From positions 1-64,000 of the forward strand of contig URGV01000001.1 of assembly GCA_900547455.1 (NCBI GenBank): 64,000 nt of DNA. The letters are read 5' to 3'. The notes beneath the pieces are model-generated. The model was not told where the DNA came from. It searched no databases and saw only the letters and a program-made list of their open reading frames with translations. This stretch comes from an uncultured Oscillospiraceae bacterium. GTDB lineage: Bacteria > Bacillota > Clostridia > Oscillospirales > Ruminococcaceae. This document shows positions 1-7,530 of the stretch, piece by piece (the stretch's first letter is position 1; the number at the start of each line of letters is the position of its first letter). The position numbers were made by a program, and so were the translations under genes.

Positions 1-126
1 TTGGTGACTTTCCCCGCGACGGGAAAGTCACCCGGGGTGGAGGGGCGGAGCGCCCTCCCCATGGGGGCTGTGGGGGCGCAGCCCCCCAAAAAAACCAGGG
101 TCGCGTAGGGGCCCCCGCCCCTCGCT
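1..126. repeat. GC-rich cluster of palindromes
   Basis: This non-coding start of the window is dense in inverted repeats. Positions 3-14 and 21-32 form a perfect 12-bp stem (GGTGACTTTCCC and its complement). A second G/C palindrome at about 61-90 is followed by seven A. It lies downstream of the minus-strand hemolysin III gene and may serve as its terminator, or it may be a dispersed intergenic palindrome. No ORF is supported here. Confidence 0.5.
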
Positions 127-783
127 CTACAAAACGACGTAGAAAACTACCGCCAGGAAGTGAAAGAACGTCCCCAACAAAATGAAGACATGAAACAATT
201 CGTGGAAGCCGAAGGTCGGCGAAGGATTCGGCTTCTTGAGGATGTAAAACACCGCCCCAATCGAATAGGAGATGCCGCCCGCAAGCAGCAGGGCAATCGC
301 TCCCGCTGGAATCAGCTCCAGCGCCTTCCAGTCAAAAACGATGGCCCAGCCCATCAAAAGATAAAACCCCGTATACAGCGCCCGTGGGGCGTTCATCCAG
401 CAAAGCTTGACCAGGATGCCGCACAGCGCCACCGCCCACACCCCACAGACAAACAGGATGCCGTGCGTCCCCTCCATGAACTTGAGGCAAATGGGGGTGT
501 AGGAGCCCGCAATCAGCACGTAGATCATTGCGTGGTCCAGCTTGCGCAGGTACTCCTGCTTAAAAACGGGGCCGTTGTAATAGTGATAGATCGAGCTTGC
601 ACTGTACAAGGCCAGCATTGACCCGCCAAACGCCAGGATGGAAACCAGCATCCGCACCGAAAAATCCCCGGTCAGGTTATTTAAAACCACCAAAAAGACG
701 GTGCCGACAGCGGCAAAGATCACCCCTAAAAAGTGGGTGTAGCTGCTCATTGGTTCGCGCGCGTTTTTAAAAAGATTGTACAT
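127..783 (-). CDS. Hemolysin III / PAQR-family membrane protein
   Basis: A 218-residue integral membrane protein of the hemolysin III (TrhA/YqfA, PAQR) family. It has about seven hydrophobic segments and the family's conserved polar positions: a Ser-x-x-x-His near residue 15 (SSYTHFLG), the SSIYHYY stretch near residue 64, and a C-terminal HELFHVF His pair near residue 193. The His residues resemble the putative metal site of PAQR hydrolase-like proteins. Family members have been tied to membrane-lipid homeostasis; the hemolysin name is historical. It is divergent from the DUF1836 gene, and a palindrome sits in its promoter spacer. Length is normal for the family. Confidence 0.9.
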   Translation of the reverse strand: MYNLFKNAREPMSSYTHFLGVIFAAVGTVFLVVLNNLTGDFSVRMLVSILAFGGSMLALYSASSIYHYYNGPVFKQEYLRKLDHAMIYVLIAGSYTPICLKFMEGTHGILFVCGVWAVALCGILVKLCWMNAPRALYTGFYLLMGWAIVFDWKALELIPAGAIALLLAGGISYSIGAVFYILKKPNPSPTFGFHELFHVFILLGTFFHFLAVVFYVVL

Positions 784-797
784 AATCTTCCTCCTTA

Positions 798-829
798 CAA
801 TATGTAGTTTTTAAAACTACTTTATGCAA
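798..829 (-). promoter_or_regulatory. Hemolysin III promoter with operator palindrome in the spacer
   Basis: On the minus strand TTGCAT (824-829), a 17-bp spacer and TACATA form a sigma-A-like promoter. The spacer holds a perfect palindrome GTAGTTTT-T-AAAACTAC at 804-820, the position expected for a repressor site or for a MerR-type distorting activator. The binding protein is not known; the divergent DUF1836 gene product is one candidate. Confidence 0.5.
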
Positions 830-867
830 TCTATGATAACAAATACAGAGGAGTTTTTCAAGATGTC

Positions 868-896
868 TTGCGAAATGTTCAAAAATAATATAAAAT
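868..896 (+). promoter_or_regulatory. Promoter of the DUF1836 gene
   Basis: TTGCGA (868-873), 17 bp, then TAAAAT (891-896), 46 bp ahead of the start codon. It is a plausible housekeeping promoter. The match is moderate. Confidence 0.45.
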
Positions 897-941
897 AGAA
901 AACAAGATATTCCCTTAAGGGGCAGGCCGGGAGGTTGCAAG

Positions 942-1520
942 ATGGAAATTGAAAAAACACAGCTGGAACAGATCATTGCCCAGGCGGCAAATCCGGACCG
1001 GTTGGAACCGGACCAGATTCCGGAGCTGGATCTCTACATCGACCAGATCCTGATGCTGTTCGAGGACAAGCTGGGGGACAACCGCCGGCACGAAAAGGAC
1101 AAAATCCTGACCAAATCGATGGTCAACAACTACAGCAAGGAGCGGATGATCCGCCCGATGCGCGGCAAAAAGTACACCCGCGAACAGATTTTGCAGATTC
1201 TGCTGATCTGCTCGCTGAAAAATATGCTCTCAATCGGCGACATCAAGCGCCTGATGACCGTCCTGATGGAGGAGGGGGTGCAGGCACAGGGCCTGGAGGA
1301 AATCTTCCGGAACGACCGCGACAACCAGCAGTCGCTCCGGCAGGATGTCGAGGTTATTATTCAGCATTTGCATTCTGACTATGCAGAGCAAATGGACACC
1401 ACTGAGCTTGTCTCGCTGTTGCTCGGCCTGGCCCGCATCTCCAACTGCTGCCGCCGCGCCTCCGAGACGATCATCGACCGTTTCTTTGTGCAGGACGAAC
1501 ACGGGAAAAATTCAAAATAG
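942..1520 (+). CDS. DUF1836 domain-containing protein
   Basis: A 192-residue cytoplasmic protein with a DUF1836 core (roughly residues 25-150). The conserved segment around KSMVNNYSKERMI and the following YTREQILQILLICSLK resemble the N-terminal part of MerR-like winged-helix regulators (KSMVNNY corresponds to a recognition-helix region), so a DNA-binding role is plausible but not shown. The start is supported by the Shine-Dalgarno-like GGGAGG nine bases upstream. A strong hairpin terminator follows directly. It is divergent from hemolysin III, with an operator-like palindrome between the two genes. Confidence 0.85.
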   Translation: MEIEKTQLEQIIAQAANPDRLEPDQIPELDLYIDQILMLFEDKLGDNRRHEKDKILTKSMVNNYSKERMIRPMRGKKYTREQILQILLICSLKNMLSIGDIKRLMTVLMEEGVQAQGLEEIFRNDRDNQQSLRQDVEVIIQHLHSDYAEQMDTTELVSLLLGLARISNCCRRASETIIDRFFVQDEHGKNSK

Positions 1521-1524
1521 ACAA

Positions 1525-1576
1525 AATAGGGAAACGCCGCATCCATCCCTGGACACGGCGTTTCCCTATTTTTTAT
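1525..1576 (+). terminator. Terminator of the DUF1836 gene
   Basis: Perfect 15-bp stem, arms 1525-1539 and 1556-1570, followed by a T tract. The remaining bases up to 1767 hold no supported gene. Confidence 0.85.
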
Positions 1577-1767
1577 TACACAACATGAGAAAGAAGTTAG
1601 CCTTTTAAATTTTTTTAATATTACCAACTGTGCAGCAAAAAATCAAGGGGCGCACGCAAAAAAGTGGGCGGCTGCGGCAAAAAACGTCAAATCAATCAAA
1701 AATGCGCGCCCCTTACCAAAACTTTTTGGAAGGGTGGAGCGCAGCCTGCGGTGGAGCAATCCGCCGT

Positions 1768-1810
1768 ATAAAAACAAAGCGGCTCCTGTGTTTTTGCACA
1801 GGAGCCGCCC
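1768..1810 (-). terminator. Terminator of the FAD dehydrogenase gene
   Basis: GGCGGCTCCTGTG-type stem (about 1779-1808) with the complementary T-rich tract TTTGTTTTT on the minus strand, just after the minus-strand gene ending at 1860. Confidence 0.75.
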
Positions 1811-1859
1811 GCGGCAAAGCTGCAACTTTTGTAAAGGAATCCTGCGTAGGCTATCCTGC

Positions 1860-3239
1860 TTACTGCTGCGCGCAGATCAGGTCGGCGACGTACAGTCCGT
1901 TTGCCGCCGCCTGGGAGAGCGACCGGGTAAAGCCCGCGCCGTCCCCGATGGCATAGATATTCTGGCAGCCGCTGATCTGGAAATTTTCGGTCTGCGGCCG
2001 GGCAGAATAATACTTGCACTCGATGCCGTACAGCAGGGTGTCATAGTTGGCGGTGCCGGGCGCGACCGCATCCAGCGCGTGCAGCGTCTCGATGATGTTG
2101 TCCAGCTGGCGCTTTGGCATGCACAGGCTCAGGTCGCCGGGCACGGCACTCAGGGTTGGCCGGGTGGTGGAGTTTGCCAGGCGCTTGGCGTCGGTGCGGC
2201 GGCCATTTTCCAGGTCGCCCAGCCGCTGAACCAGCACGCTGCCGCCGGAGATCAGGTTTGCCAGGCTGGCCACATGGCGCGCGTAGTCGATGGGCTGCTT
2301 GAACGGCTCGGTAAAGCGGATGGTGGAGAGCAGCGCGAAGTTGGAGTTTTCGGTCTTGCGGCTCTGGTCGCGGTAGGAGTGGCCGTTGACGGTCAGAACG
2401 CCGTCGGTGTTTTCGGTGACGACGCTGCCGCGCTCGTTAAAGCAGAACATCCGGGTCTTGTCGCCGTACTGCTTGGAGCGGTACCAGATCTTCGGCTCAT
2501 AGATGCGCTTGGAAAAGTCCTCCCAGACGATGGCGGGCAGCTCGACGCGAACGCCGACGTCCACCTGGTTATTTTCCAGCGGGATGCCGTTGCGGCTGCA
2601 CCAGCCGGAGAAGAAGCGGCTGCCCACCCGGCCCACCGCAAAGATCACCTTGCCGGCGTGCAGCTGCTGCTCGCCTTTGGCGCTGCGGGCGGTGATCTCC
2701 AGCGTCTGCCGGTCCACATCGGTGACTTCGGTGTCGGTGAGGATGTCACAGCGGGTGCGCAGCTGCTCGATCAGGCGGCGCATCGTCTCAAAGTTGGAGT
2801 CAGTGCCAAGATGCTTGAGCTGCGCCTGGTTCATGTGCAGATCGTGCGCCAGGCACAGCTTTTTGAGCTCATTGTCCGGCAAAAACCGCTCGGTCGTCGC
2901 GCCGAACGAGACCAGAATCTGGTCGGCCTGCTCGATGTAGTCGATGACCGTCTCCGGCTTTAAAAAGTCGGTCAGCCAGCCGCCGTACTCGGTGGAGATG
3001 ACATATTTGCCGTCCGAGAAGGCCCCAGCGCCCGCCAGCCCCTCCATGATGGCGCAGGACGGGCATTTGATGCACTTGTCCACCTTTTTGGCGACGATGG
3101 GGCAGGTGCGCTTCTCGATGCTGTGGCCCTTTTCGATGATGCACACCGAGAGGGCCGGATCGCGCTCGGTCAGGCGCCAGGCGGTCATCAGCCCGCCGAT
3201 GCCGCCGCCGATGATGGCGATGTCGTAGTAATTTTTCAT
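1860..3239 (-). CDS. FAD-dependent dehydrogenase (COG2509-like)
   Basis: A 459-residue flavoprotein. The N-terminal Rossmann motif (DIAIIGGGIGGLMTAWRL, residues 6-23) binds the ADP part of FAD, and the C-terminal YAIGDGAGFTRSL stretch is the second FAD contact. A Cys cluster near residue 55 (KCIKCPSCAIMEG) precedes the GAFSDGKY motif typical of this uncharacterised dehydrogenase family. The substrate is unknown. I chose the internal ATG at 3239 because GGAGGC lies eight bases upstream of it; the more upstream ATG has no ribosome binding site. It is a single gene with its own terminator. Confidence 0.85.
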   Translation of the reverse strand: MKNYYDIAIIGGGIGGLMTAWRLTERDPALSVCIIEKGHSIEKRTCPIVAKKVDKCIKCPSCAIMEGLAGAGAFSDGKYVISTEYGGWLTDFLKPETVIDYIEQADQILVSFGATTERFLPDNELKKLCLAHDLHMNQAQLKHLGTDSNFETMRRLIEQLRTRCDILTDTEVTDVDRQTLEITARSAKGEQQLHAGKVIFAVGRVGSRFFSGWCSRNGIPLENNQVDVGVRVELPAIVWEDFSKRIYEPKIWYRSKQYGDKTRMFCFNERGSVVTENTDGVLTVNGHSYRDQSRKTENSNFALLSTIRFTEPFKQPIDYARHVASLANLISGGSVLVQRLGDLENGRRTDAKRLANSTTRPTLSAVPGDLSLCMPKRQLDNIIETLHALDAVAPGTANYDTLLYGIECKYYSARPQTENFQISGCQNIYAIGDGAGFTRSLSQAAANGLYVADLICAQQ

Positions 3240-3474
3240 GTTTTTTCGCCTCCAGACAAAAATAGGGAAGTGCAATAACTTTTTCTGTTTCCAATTTTCT
3301 CTTCACTTTTTTGCCCAAACGATTTTAGTTTAGCACACAAGGCGGGTAAAATCCAGCAATTTTTAAAGAGAAAGTGTAACAAGAAAAATAACTTTTCTGC
3401 CATGCAAATGCAATTGCAAAAAAGAAGGGAAGATGGTAAGATAAAAGTCAGAAAAGAAAAAGGGAGGACGAAAG

Positions 3475-5004
3475 ATGAAAAAAATTCTGCGCTTTATCAC
3501 CCAGCGGGTGGTTATCACCGCGCTGCTCATTGTGCTGCAGGCGCTGCTGCTGTTCGGCTTTATCTGGAAGCTGGACAACTACTTTGTCTACTTCTATGCG
3601 GGCAGCGTCCTGCTGAGCCTGCTCATCACCTTAGGGATCATCAACAGCAAGAGCAACCCCGCCTACAAGATCGCGTGGCTCATCCCCATCCTGCTGTTCC
3701 CGGTCTTTGGGGGACTGGTCTACCTGCTGTTTGGCTCGGACAGGACCGGCCGCTACCTGCGCAAAAAGCTGCAGGGCATCGGCACCGAGATGGACAACGT
3801 CATCGGCGAGGCGCACCGGCGCTCGGGCGCGGAGCAGCTGCCGCCGGACGCCGCCAACCAGTCCCGCTACATCTCCCACTGCGCCTACTGCCCGCCCTAC
3901 CAGAACACCACCACCGAGTATCTTCCGCTCGGCGAGGTTAAGTTTGAGCGGATGGTGGAGGAATTAAAGAAGGCCAAGCACTACATCTTCCTGGAATATT
4001 TCATCATCCAGGAGGGCAAGATGTGGAACACCATCCTGGACATCCTGCGCCAGAAGGCGGCGGAGGGGGTGGACGTGCGGGTCATCTACGACGACATGGG
4101 CTGCATCATGATCCTGCCCACCGGCTACGACAAGACCCTCGAGCAGATGGGCATCAAGTGCCGCATCTTTAACCCCTTTGTGCCGATCCTGTCCAGCCGC
4201 TTCAACACCCGCGACCACCGCAAGATCTGCGTCATCGACGGCAACGTCGGCTTCACCGGCGGCATCAATCTGGCCGACGAGTATATCAACGCCTACGAAA
4301 AGCACGGCCACTGGAAGGACACCTCCATCCTGCTCAAGGGCGAGGCGGTCTTTAACCTGACCGTCATGTTTTTGTCGATGTGGGACTACCTCGACGGCAC
4401 CACCGGCAAGACCGACTACAGCCGCTACTATCCCACCGTCTGGGACGAAAACGCAAAGGGCTACGTCCAGCCCTTTGCTGACAATCCTCTGGACGACGAG
4501 GCGGTGGGCGAGACGGTCTACCTCAACCTCATCAACAAGGCCAAGCGATACGTCTACATCACCACGCCGTACCTGATTTTGAGCAGTGAGATGCTCACTG
4601 CCCTCACCAGCGCCGCCAAGTGCGGGGTGGACGTGCGGATCATCACCCCCCACATCCCGGACAAGTGGTATGTCCACGCGGTGTCCCGCTCCCATTATCA
4701 GACGCTCATCGAGGCGGGGGTGAAAATTTACGAGTACACCCCCGGCTTCATCCACGCCAAGACCTTTGTGGTGGACGACGACTACGCGGTGGTGGGCACC
4801 ATCAACCTGGACTATCGCAGCCTGTATTTGCATTTTGAGTGCGCCGTCTGGATGTACCAGACCCCCAGCGTGGCGCAGGTGCGGGACGACTTTTTCAAAA
4901 CCCAGCGGATCAGTCAGGAGATCACGCTGGAGGAGTGCAGGAGCCTTTCCTTCCCGCGCAGACTGGGCCGCTCGGTGCTGCGGGTGTTCGCACCGCTGAT
5001 GTAA
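3475..5004 (+). CDS. cls: Cardiolipin synthase
   Basis: A 509-residue phospholipase-D superfamily enzyme that condenses two phosphatidylglycerols into cardiolipin plus glycerol at the membrane. Two N-terminal transmembrane helices (about residues 10-70) lead into a linker and two PLD domains. Each has an HKD motif: HRKICVIDGNVGFTGG near residue 247 and HAKTFVVDDDYAVVGT near residue 427. Length and order match bacterial ClsA-type synthases. The GGGAGGA ribosome site precedes the ATG, and a hairpin terminator follows. Confidence 0.93.
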   Translation: MKKILRFITQRVVITALLIVLQALLLFGFIWKLDNYFVYFYAGSVLLSLLITLGIINSKSNPAYKIAWLIPILLFPVFGGLVYLLFGSDRTGRYLRKKLQGIGTEMDNVIGEAHRRSGAEQLPPDAANQSRYISHCAYCPPYQNTTTEYLPLGEVKFERMVEELKKAKHYIFLEYFIIQEGKMWNTILDILRQKAAEGVDVRVIYDDMGCIMILPTGYDKTLEQMGIKCRIFNPFVPILSSRFNTRDHRKICVIDGNVGFTGGINLADEYINAYEKHGHWKDTSILLKGEAVFNLTVMFLSMWDYLDGTTGKTDYSRYYPTVWDENAKGYVQPFADNPLDDEAVGETVYLNLINKAKRYVYITTPYLILSSEMLTALTSAAKCGVDVRIITPHIPDKWYVHAVSRSHYQTLIEAGVKIYEYTPGFIHAKTFVVDDDYAVVGTINLDYRSLYLHFECAVWMYQTPSVAQVRDDFFKTQRISQEITLEECRSLSFPRRLGRSVLRVFAPLM

Positions 5005-5015
5005 ATTGAATAGAC

Positions 5016-5066
5016 AGGGCAGCCCTCTTGTGCGTCAGGAGCAAGGGAGCTGCCCCTTTCTTTTTG
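5016..5066 (+). terminator. Terminator of cls
   Basis: GGGCAGC/GCTGCCC stem (about 5017-5055) followed by CTTTCTTTTT. Confidence 0.75.
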
Positions 5067-5127
5067 GGAATAGCGGGCGGCGCGCCTTCATAGGATGCAG
5101 TATCCATCAAAAAAGGGAGGGAGATCG

Positions 5128-5307
5128 ATGAAGCAAGCGCCTGCATACCGCACCGAGAAGGAGAAGCTGTCGGAGGGGAGGATGCAGTTTTGGGTGCTCA
5201 ACCGCTGCCCGCAGTACCCCGCAGGGGAGAATACAAAGGCCCGCGCACAGGTGGAGCAGCAGCTCTTTGCCGCCTTTGAGCAGCAGCAGGAATCCAGCAG
5301 GAGGTGA
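5128..5307 (+). CDS. Small protein upstream of serine recombinase R1
   Basis: A 59-residue charged protein with no family I recognise. Start chosen for the strong GGGAGGGAG site. Its stop codon (TGA) overlaps the AGGAGGTGA ribosome site of the recombinase that begins seven bases later, so the two are almost certainly co-translated. It may be an accessory factor of R1 (for example a directionality factor), but only the position suggests this. The Glu/Gln-rich C-terminus is probably helical. Confidence 0.6.
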   Translation: MKQAPAYRTEKEKLSEGRMQFWVLNRCPQYPAGENTKARAQVEQQLFAAFEQQQESSRR

Positions 5308-5313
5308 GAACCG

Positions 5314-6816
5314 ATGTACGACGCGCTCTATGCCCGGCAGTCGGTGGAGAAGGTGGACAGCATCTCGATCGAAAGCCAGCTGGAATACTGCCGCCACGAG
5401 GCCCGGGGCAATCCCTGCCGGGAATATATCGACCGGGGCTACAGCGGCAAAAACACCAATCGCCCCGCCTTCGAGCAGCTGCTGGCCGACGTCCGCCAGG
5501 GGAAGGTGGCGCGGGTGATCGTCTACAAGCTGGACCGCATCAGCCGCTCAATTCTCGACTTTGCCAACATGATGCAGCTGTTCCAGCAGCACCGGGTGGA
5601 GTTTGTCTCCTCGACCGAGCGGTTTGACACCTCCACCCCCATCGGCAGGGCGATGCTGCACATCTGCATCGTCTTTGCCCAGCTGGAGAGGGAGACCATC
5701 CAGAAACGGGTCACCGACGCCTACTACTCCCGCTGCAAAAAGGGGCTGTACATGGGAGGGCGGGTGCCCTACGGCTTTGCCCGGCAGCAGACGGTGCTGG
5801 ATGGGGTCAGGACCTCGATGTTTGTCCCGGTGCCGCAGGAGGCCCGGCAGGTCCAGCTGATCTATTCGCTCTACGCCGACCCGGCAAACTCGCTGGGGGA
5901 CCTGGTGCGTTACCTCAACGCACACGGCCACAAACAGCTGCGCGGCGGCATGTGGAGCACGGCGCGTTTAAGCGAGATGCTGCGCAACCCGGTCTATGTC
6001 CGGGCGGACGCCGCGGTCTACGACTTTTTCAAGGAGCAGGGGGTGCAGATCCTCAACCCGGCCGCGGACTTTACCGGCTACAACGGTTGCTACCTCTATA
6101 AAGGCGCTGGCGGGGAGGGGCGCAGCCCGTCGAATTTAAGCGGCAGGGAGGTCGTGCTGGCCCCGCACGAGGGGCTGGTCTCCTCCCGTGACTGGCTGCG
6201 CTGCCGCCTTCGCTGCCAGCAAAACCGCCGCTCCACCACCACCTGCAAGGCCAAAAGCTCCTGGCTGCTGGGCAAGGTCAAGTGCGGCCGGTGCGGCTAT
6301 GGGCTGAGCGTCGTCAAATCCGACACCCGCTGGCAGCGCTACTTGGTCTGCTCGGCGGCTTTGGCTTCCAAAAAGCAGAGGTGCCCGGGCACAGGCGGGA
6401 CGGTCTACGCGCAGCTGCTGGAGGCCTATGTGTCGCAGGAAATCCAAAGGCGGCTGGGCCTTTTTGATAAGCTCTGCCAGCGGGAGGAGCCGCAGTTTGA
6501 CCGGAAGCGCAACGAGCACCGCATCCGCCTTGCCGAGATCGAGCGGGAGATCGAGCAGCTGCTTTGCAAAGTCAGCGGCGCCAACGACATCCTGCTGGCC
6601 TACATCAACAGCCGGGTGGGCCAGCTGGATGAGGAGCGCCGCCAGCTGCAGACAGAAGCCGAACGGCTGGCGCACCAGGAAGGCGCAGCGGTTATCTGCA
6701 ACCCCGCGCAGCTCTGGACCAAGGCCGGCTTTGCGCAAAAACAGGCGGTGGCCGACGCGCTGATTGAAATAATCAAAGTAGCGGACGGCGAGATTGAGAT
6801 TGTCTGGAAGATTTAA
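5314..6816 (+). CDS. Large serine recombinase R1 (adjacent to the split cotJC tail)
   Basis: A 500-residue large serine recombinase. The resolvase-type catalytic domain carries the nucleophile motif YARQS (Ser10) and the arginine region KLDRISRS near residues 72-79. A recombinase domain (about 165-290), a zinc ribbon starting at KCGRCGYG (about residue 324), and a C-terminal coiled coil rich in Glu/Arg (about 390-450) follow. Such enzymes integrate and excise DNA between attP and attB without homology. It ends 50 bp before a fragment encoding the C-terminus of CotJC, and the junction there is half of an attP-like inverted repeat. The likely target site is therefore cotJC itself. Confidence 0.92.
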   Translation: MYDALYARQSVEKVDSISIESQLEYCRHEARGNPCREYIDRGYSGKNTNRPAFEQLLADVRQGKVARVIVYKLDRISRSILDFANMMQLFQQHRVEFVSSTERFDTSTPIGRAMLHICIVFAQLERETIQKRVTDAYYSRCKKGLYMGGRVPYGFARQQTVLDGVRTSMFVPVPQEARQVQLIYSLYADPANSLGDLVRYLNAHGHKQLRGGMWSTARLSEMLRNPVYVRADAAVYDFFKEQGVQILNPAADFTGYNGCYLYKGAGGEGRSPSNLSGREVVLAPHEGLVSSRDWLRCRLRCQQNRRSTTTCKAKSSWLLGKVKCGRCGYGLSVVKSDTRWQRYLVCSAALASKKQRCPGTGGTVYAQLLEAYVSQEIQRRLGLFDKLCQREEPQFDRKRNEHRIRLAEIEREIEQLLCKVSGANDILLAYINSRVGQLDEERRQLQTEAERLAHQEGAAVICNPAQLWTKAGFAQKQAVADALIEIIKVADGEIEIVWKI

Positions 6817-6852
6817 GTCAGAGTGTGCTGGCGCTTTTTTTCGGGCCACCCT

Positions 6853-6898
6853 GCTTTAATCTTCCCGCTTTGGTGAAATGCTCCGTTATACACAGGAG
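6853..6898 (+). other. Hybrid attachment site A (R1 side / CotJC tail)
   Basis: The left part (6853-6874) is one arm of an attP-like inverted repeat; its partner arm is at 21456-21477. The core CGCTTTGGTGAA (6866-6877) matches CGCTTCGGTGAA at 21445-21456 with one mismatch. Joining the two outer arms gives a 46-bp palindrome with 18 of 22 arm pairs complementary, centred on GA (6875-6876, equal to 21454-21455), which is the likely crossover dinucleotide. Confidence 0.75.
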
Positions 6899-7003
6899 CA
6901 GCTGGACAGCAAAAACTTCTATGCGTTTAATCCGTCCTACGACACCGCCACCAAAGCCCGCCGCACCGCCAGCAGCGGCAATAGCACCACAACCCGCCGG
7001 TAA
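6866..7003 (+). CDS. cotJC: CotJC C-terminal segment (third piece of the split gene)
   Basis: The open frame from the core encodes RFGE followed by MLRYTQEQLDSKNFYAFNPS and a basic tail ending at 7003. From family knowledge, clostridial CotJC proteins end with a LDSKNFYAFNPS-type tail after FQRFGE, so this is the CotJC C-terminus. No ribosome site precedes the ATG at 6878, which in the joined gene is just an internal methionine codon. It is in frame with the catalytic piece that ends at 21456. The Thr/Ser/Arg-rich last 15 residues resemble coat-protein tails. A strong terminator follows, as expected at the end of the cotJ operon. Confidence 0.85.
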   Translation, partial: RFGEMLRYTQEQLDSKNFYAFNPSYDTATKARRTASSGNSTTTRR

Positions 7004-7008
7004 CGGCA

Positions 7009-7050
7009 AAACAAAAGGGCCTGCTTTTTTAAAAGCAGGCCCTTTTGCTG
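7009..7050. terminator. Terminator after the CotJC tail
   Basis: A perfect 16-bp stem, arms 7013-7028 and 7031-7046, with A and T runs at both ends; it can work in both directions. It is the natural 3' end of an intact cotJABC operon, and it may also stop transcripts leaving the feo operon on the minus strand. Confidence 0.8.
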
Positions 7051-7095
7051 TTGTGTTGGTAATAAGAGAGAAAGCTCTATCGATTTTCCTGCCGG

Positions 7096-7482
7096 TCAGG
7101 CGGACATCTGGGGGAGATGCTCTGCTGAAAAGCAGGAACAGACATTTTTGAGCGTTTGGTCCGAAAGCTGTGAAAGCAGCGCCATCGAGCACTCCTGCGC
7201 GTCATATTCGCTCAATCCCAGCTGCTGAAAGATTGGACAGAGCGTTTGGTACTGCTCCTCGTGCTCGCGGGTCAGCTGGTGGCCCAGCTCGGTGATGCGA
7301 AGCGATTTGTCCGGCAGCTGTTCCAGCAGCCCCTCCTTGGTCAGGGAGGAGAGCATCTTGCAGACCGAGGCACGGGAGATGCCCAGCTGAACCGCCACAT
7401 CGATGCAGCGCACCCGCGGCAGCGACTTTTCCAGCGAATCGATTGTCAGAAGATAACGCAGTTTTCCAGAAGTCAGTTTCAT
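7096..7482 (-). CDS. DtxR/MntR-like metal-dependent regulator, short form
   Basis: A 128-residue protein whose first 65 residues form a winged helix of the DtxR/IdeR/MntR type (RYLLTIDSLE, then VAVQLGISRASVCKMLSSL as the helix-turn-helix). The helical remainder corresponds to the dimerisation/metal domain (residues LTREHEEQYQ and ECSMALLS). It is shorter than classical IdeR and lacks the SH3-like third domain. The start at 7482 is preceded by AGGAG. It is the last gene of the feoA-feoA-feoB operon, with a 48-bp gap after feoB, which suggests it senses iron and controls the TTAG-N6-CTAA boxes upstream of the operon. Confidence 0.8.
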   Translation of the reverse strand: MKLTSGKLRYLLTIDSLEKSLPRVRCIDVAVQLGISRASVCKMLSSLTKEGLLEQLPDKSLRITELGHQLTREHEEQYQTLCPIFQQLGLSEYDAQECSMALLSQLSDQTLKNVCSCFSAEHLPQMSA

Positions 7483-7530
7483 AATTCCAGGGCTCCTTTC
7501 ACCGGCATCCCACCTGCTCAAAAGGGGGGA

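Noticed and set aside
1630..1956. 108-codon frame at the 3' side of the FAD dehydrogenase
   Set aside because: No ribosome site, overlaps a terminator and the conserved end of the minus-strand gene.
5080..5115. Mother-cell sigma promoter before R1
   Set aside because: TTCATAGG...ATCCATC has no proper spacing between elements; not callable.
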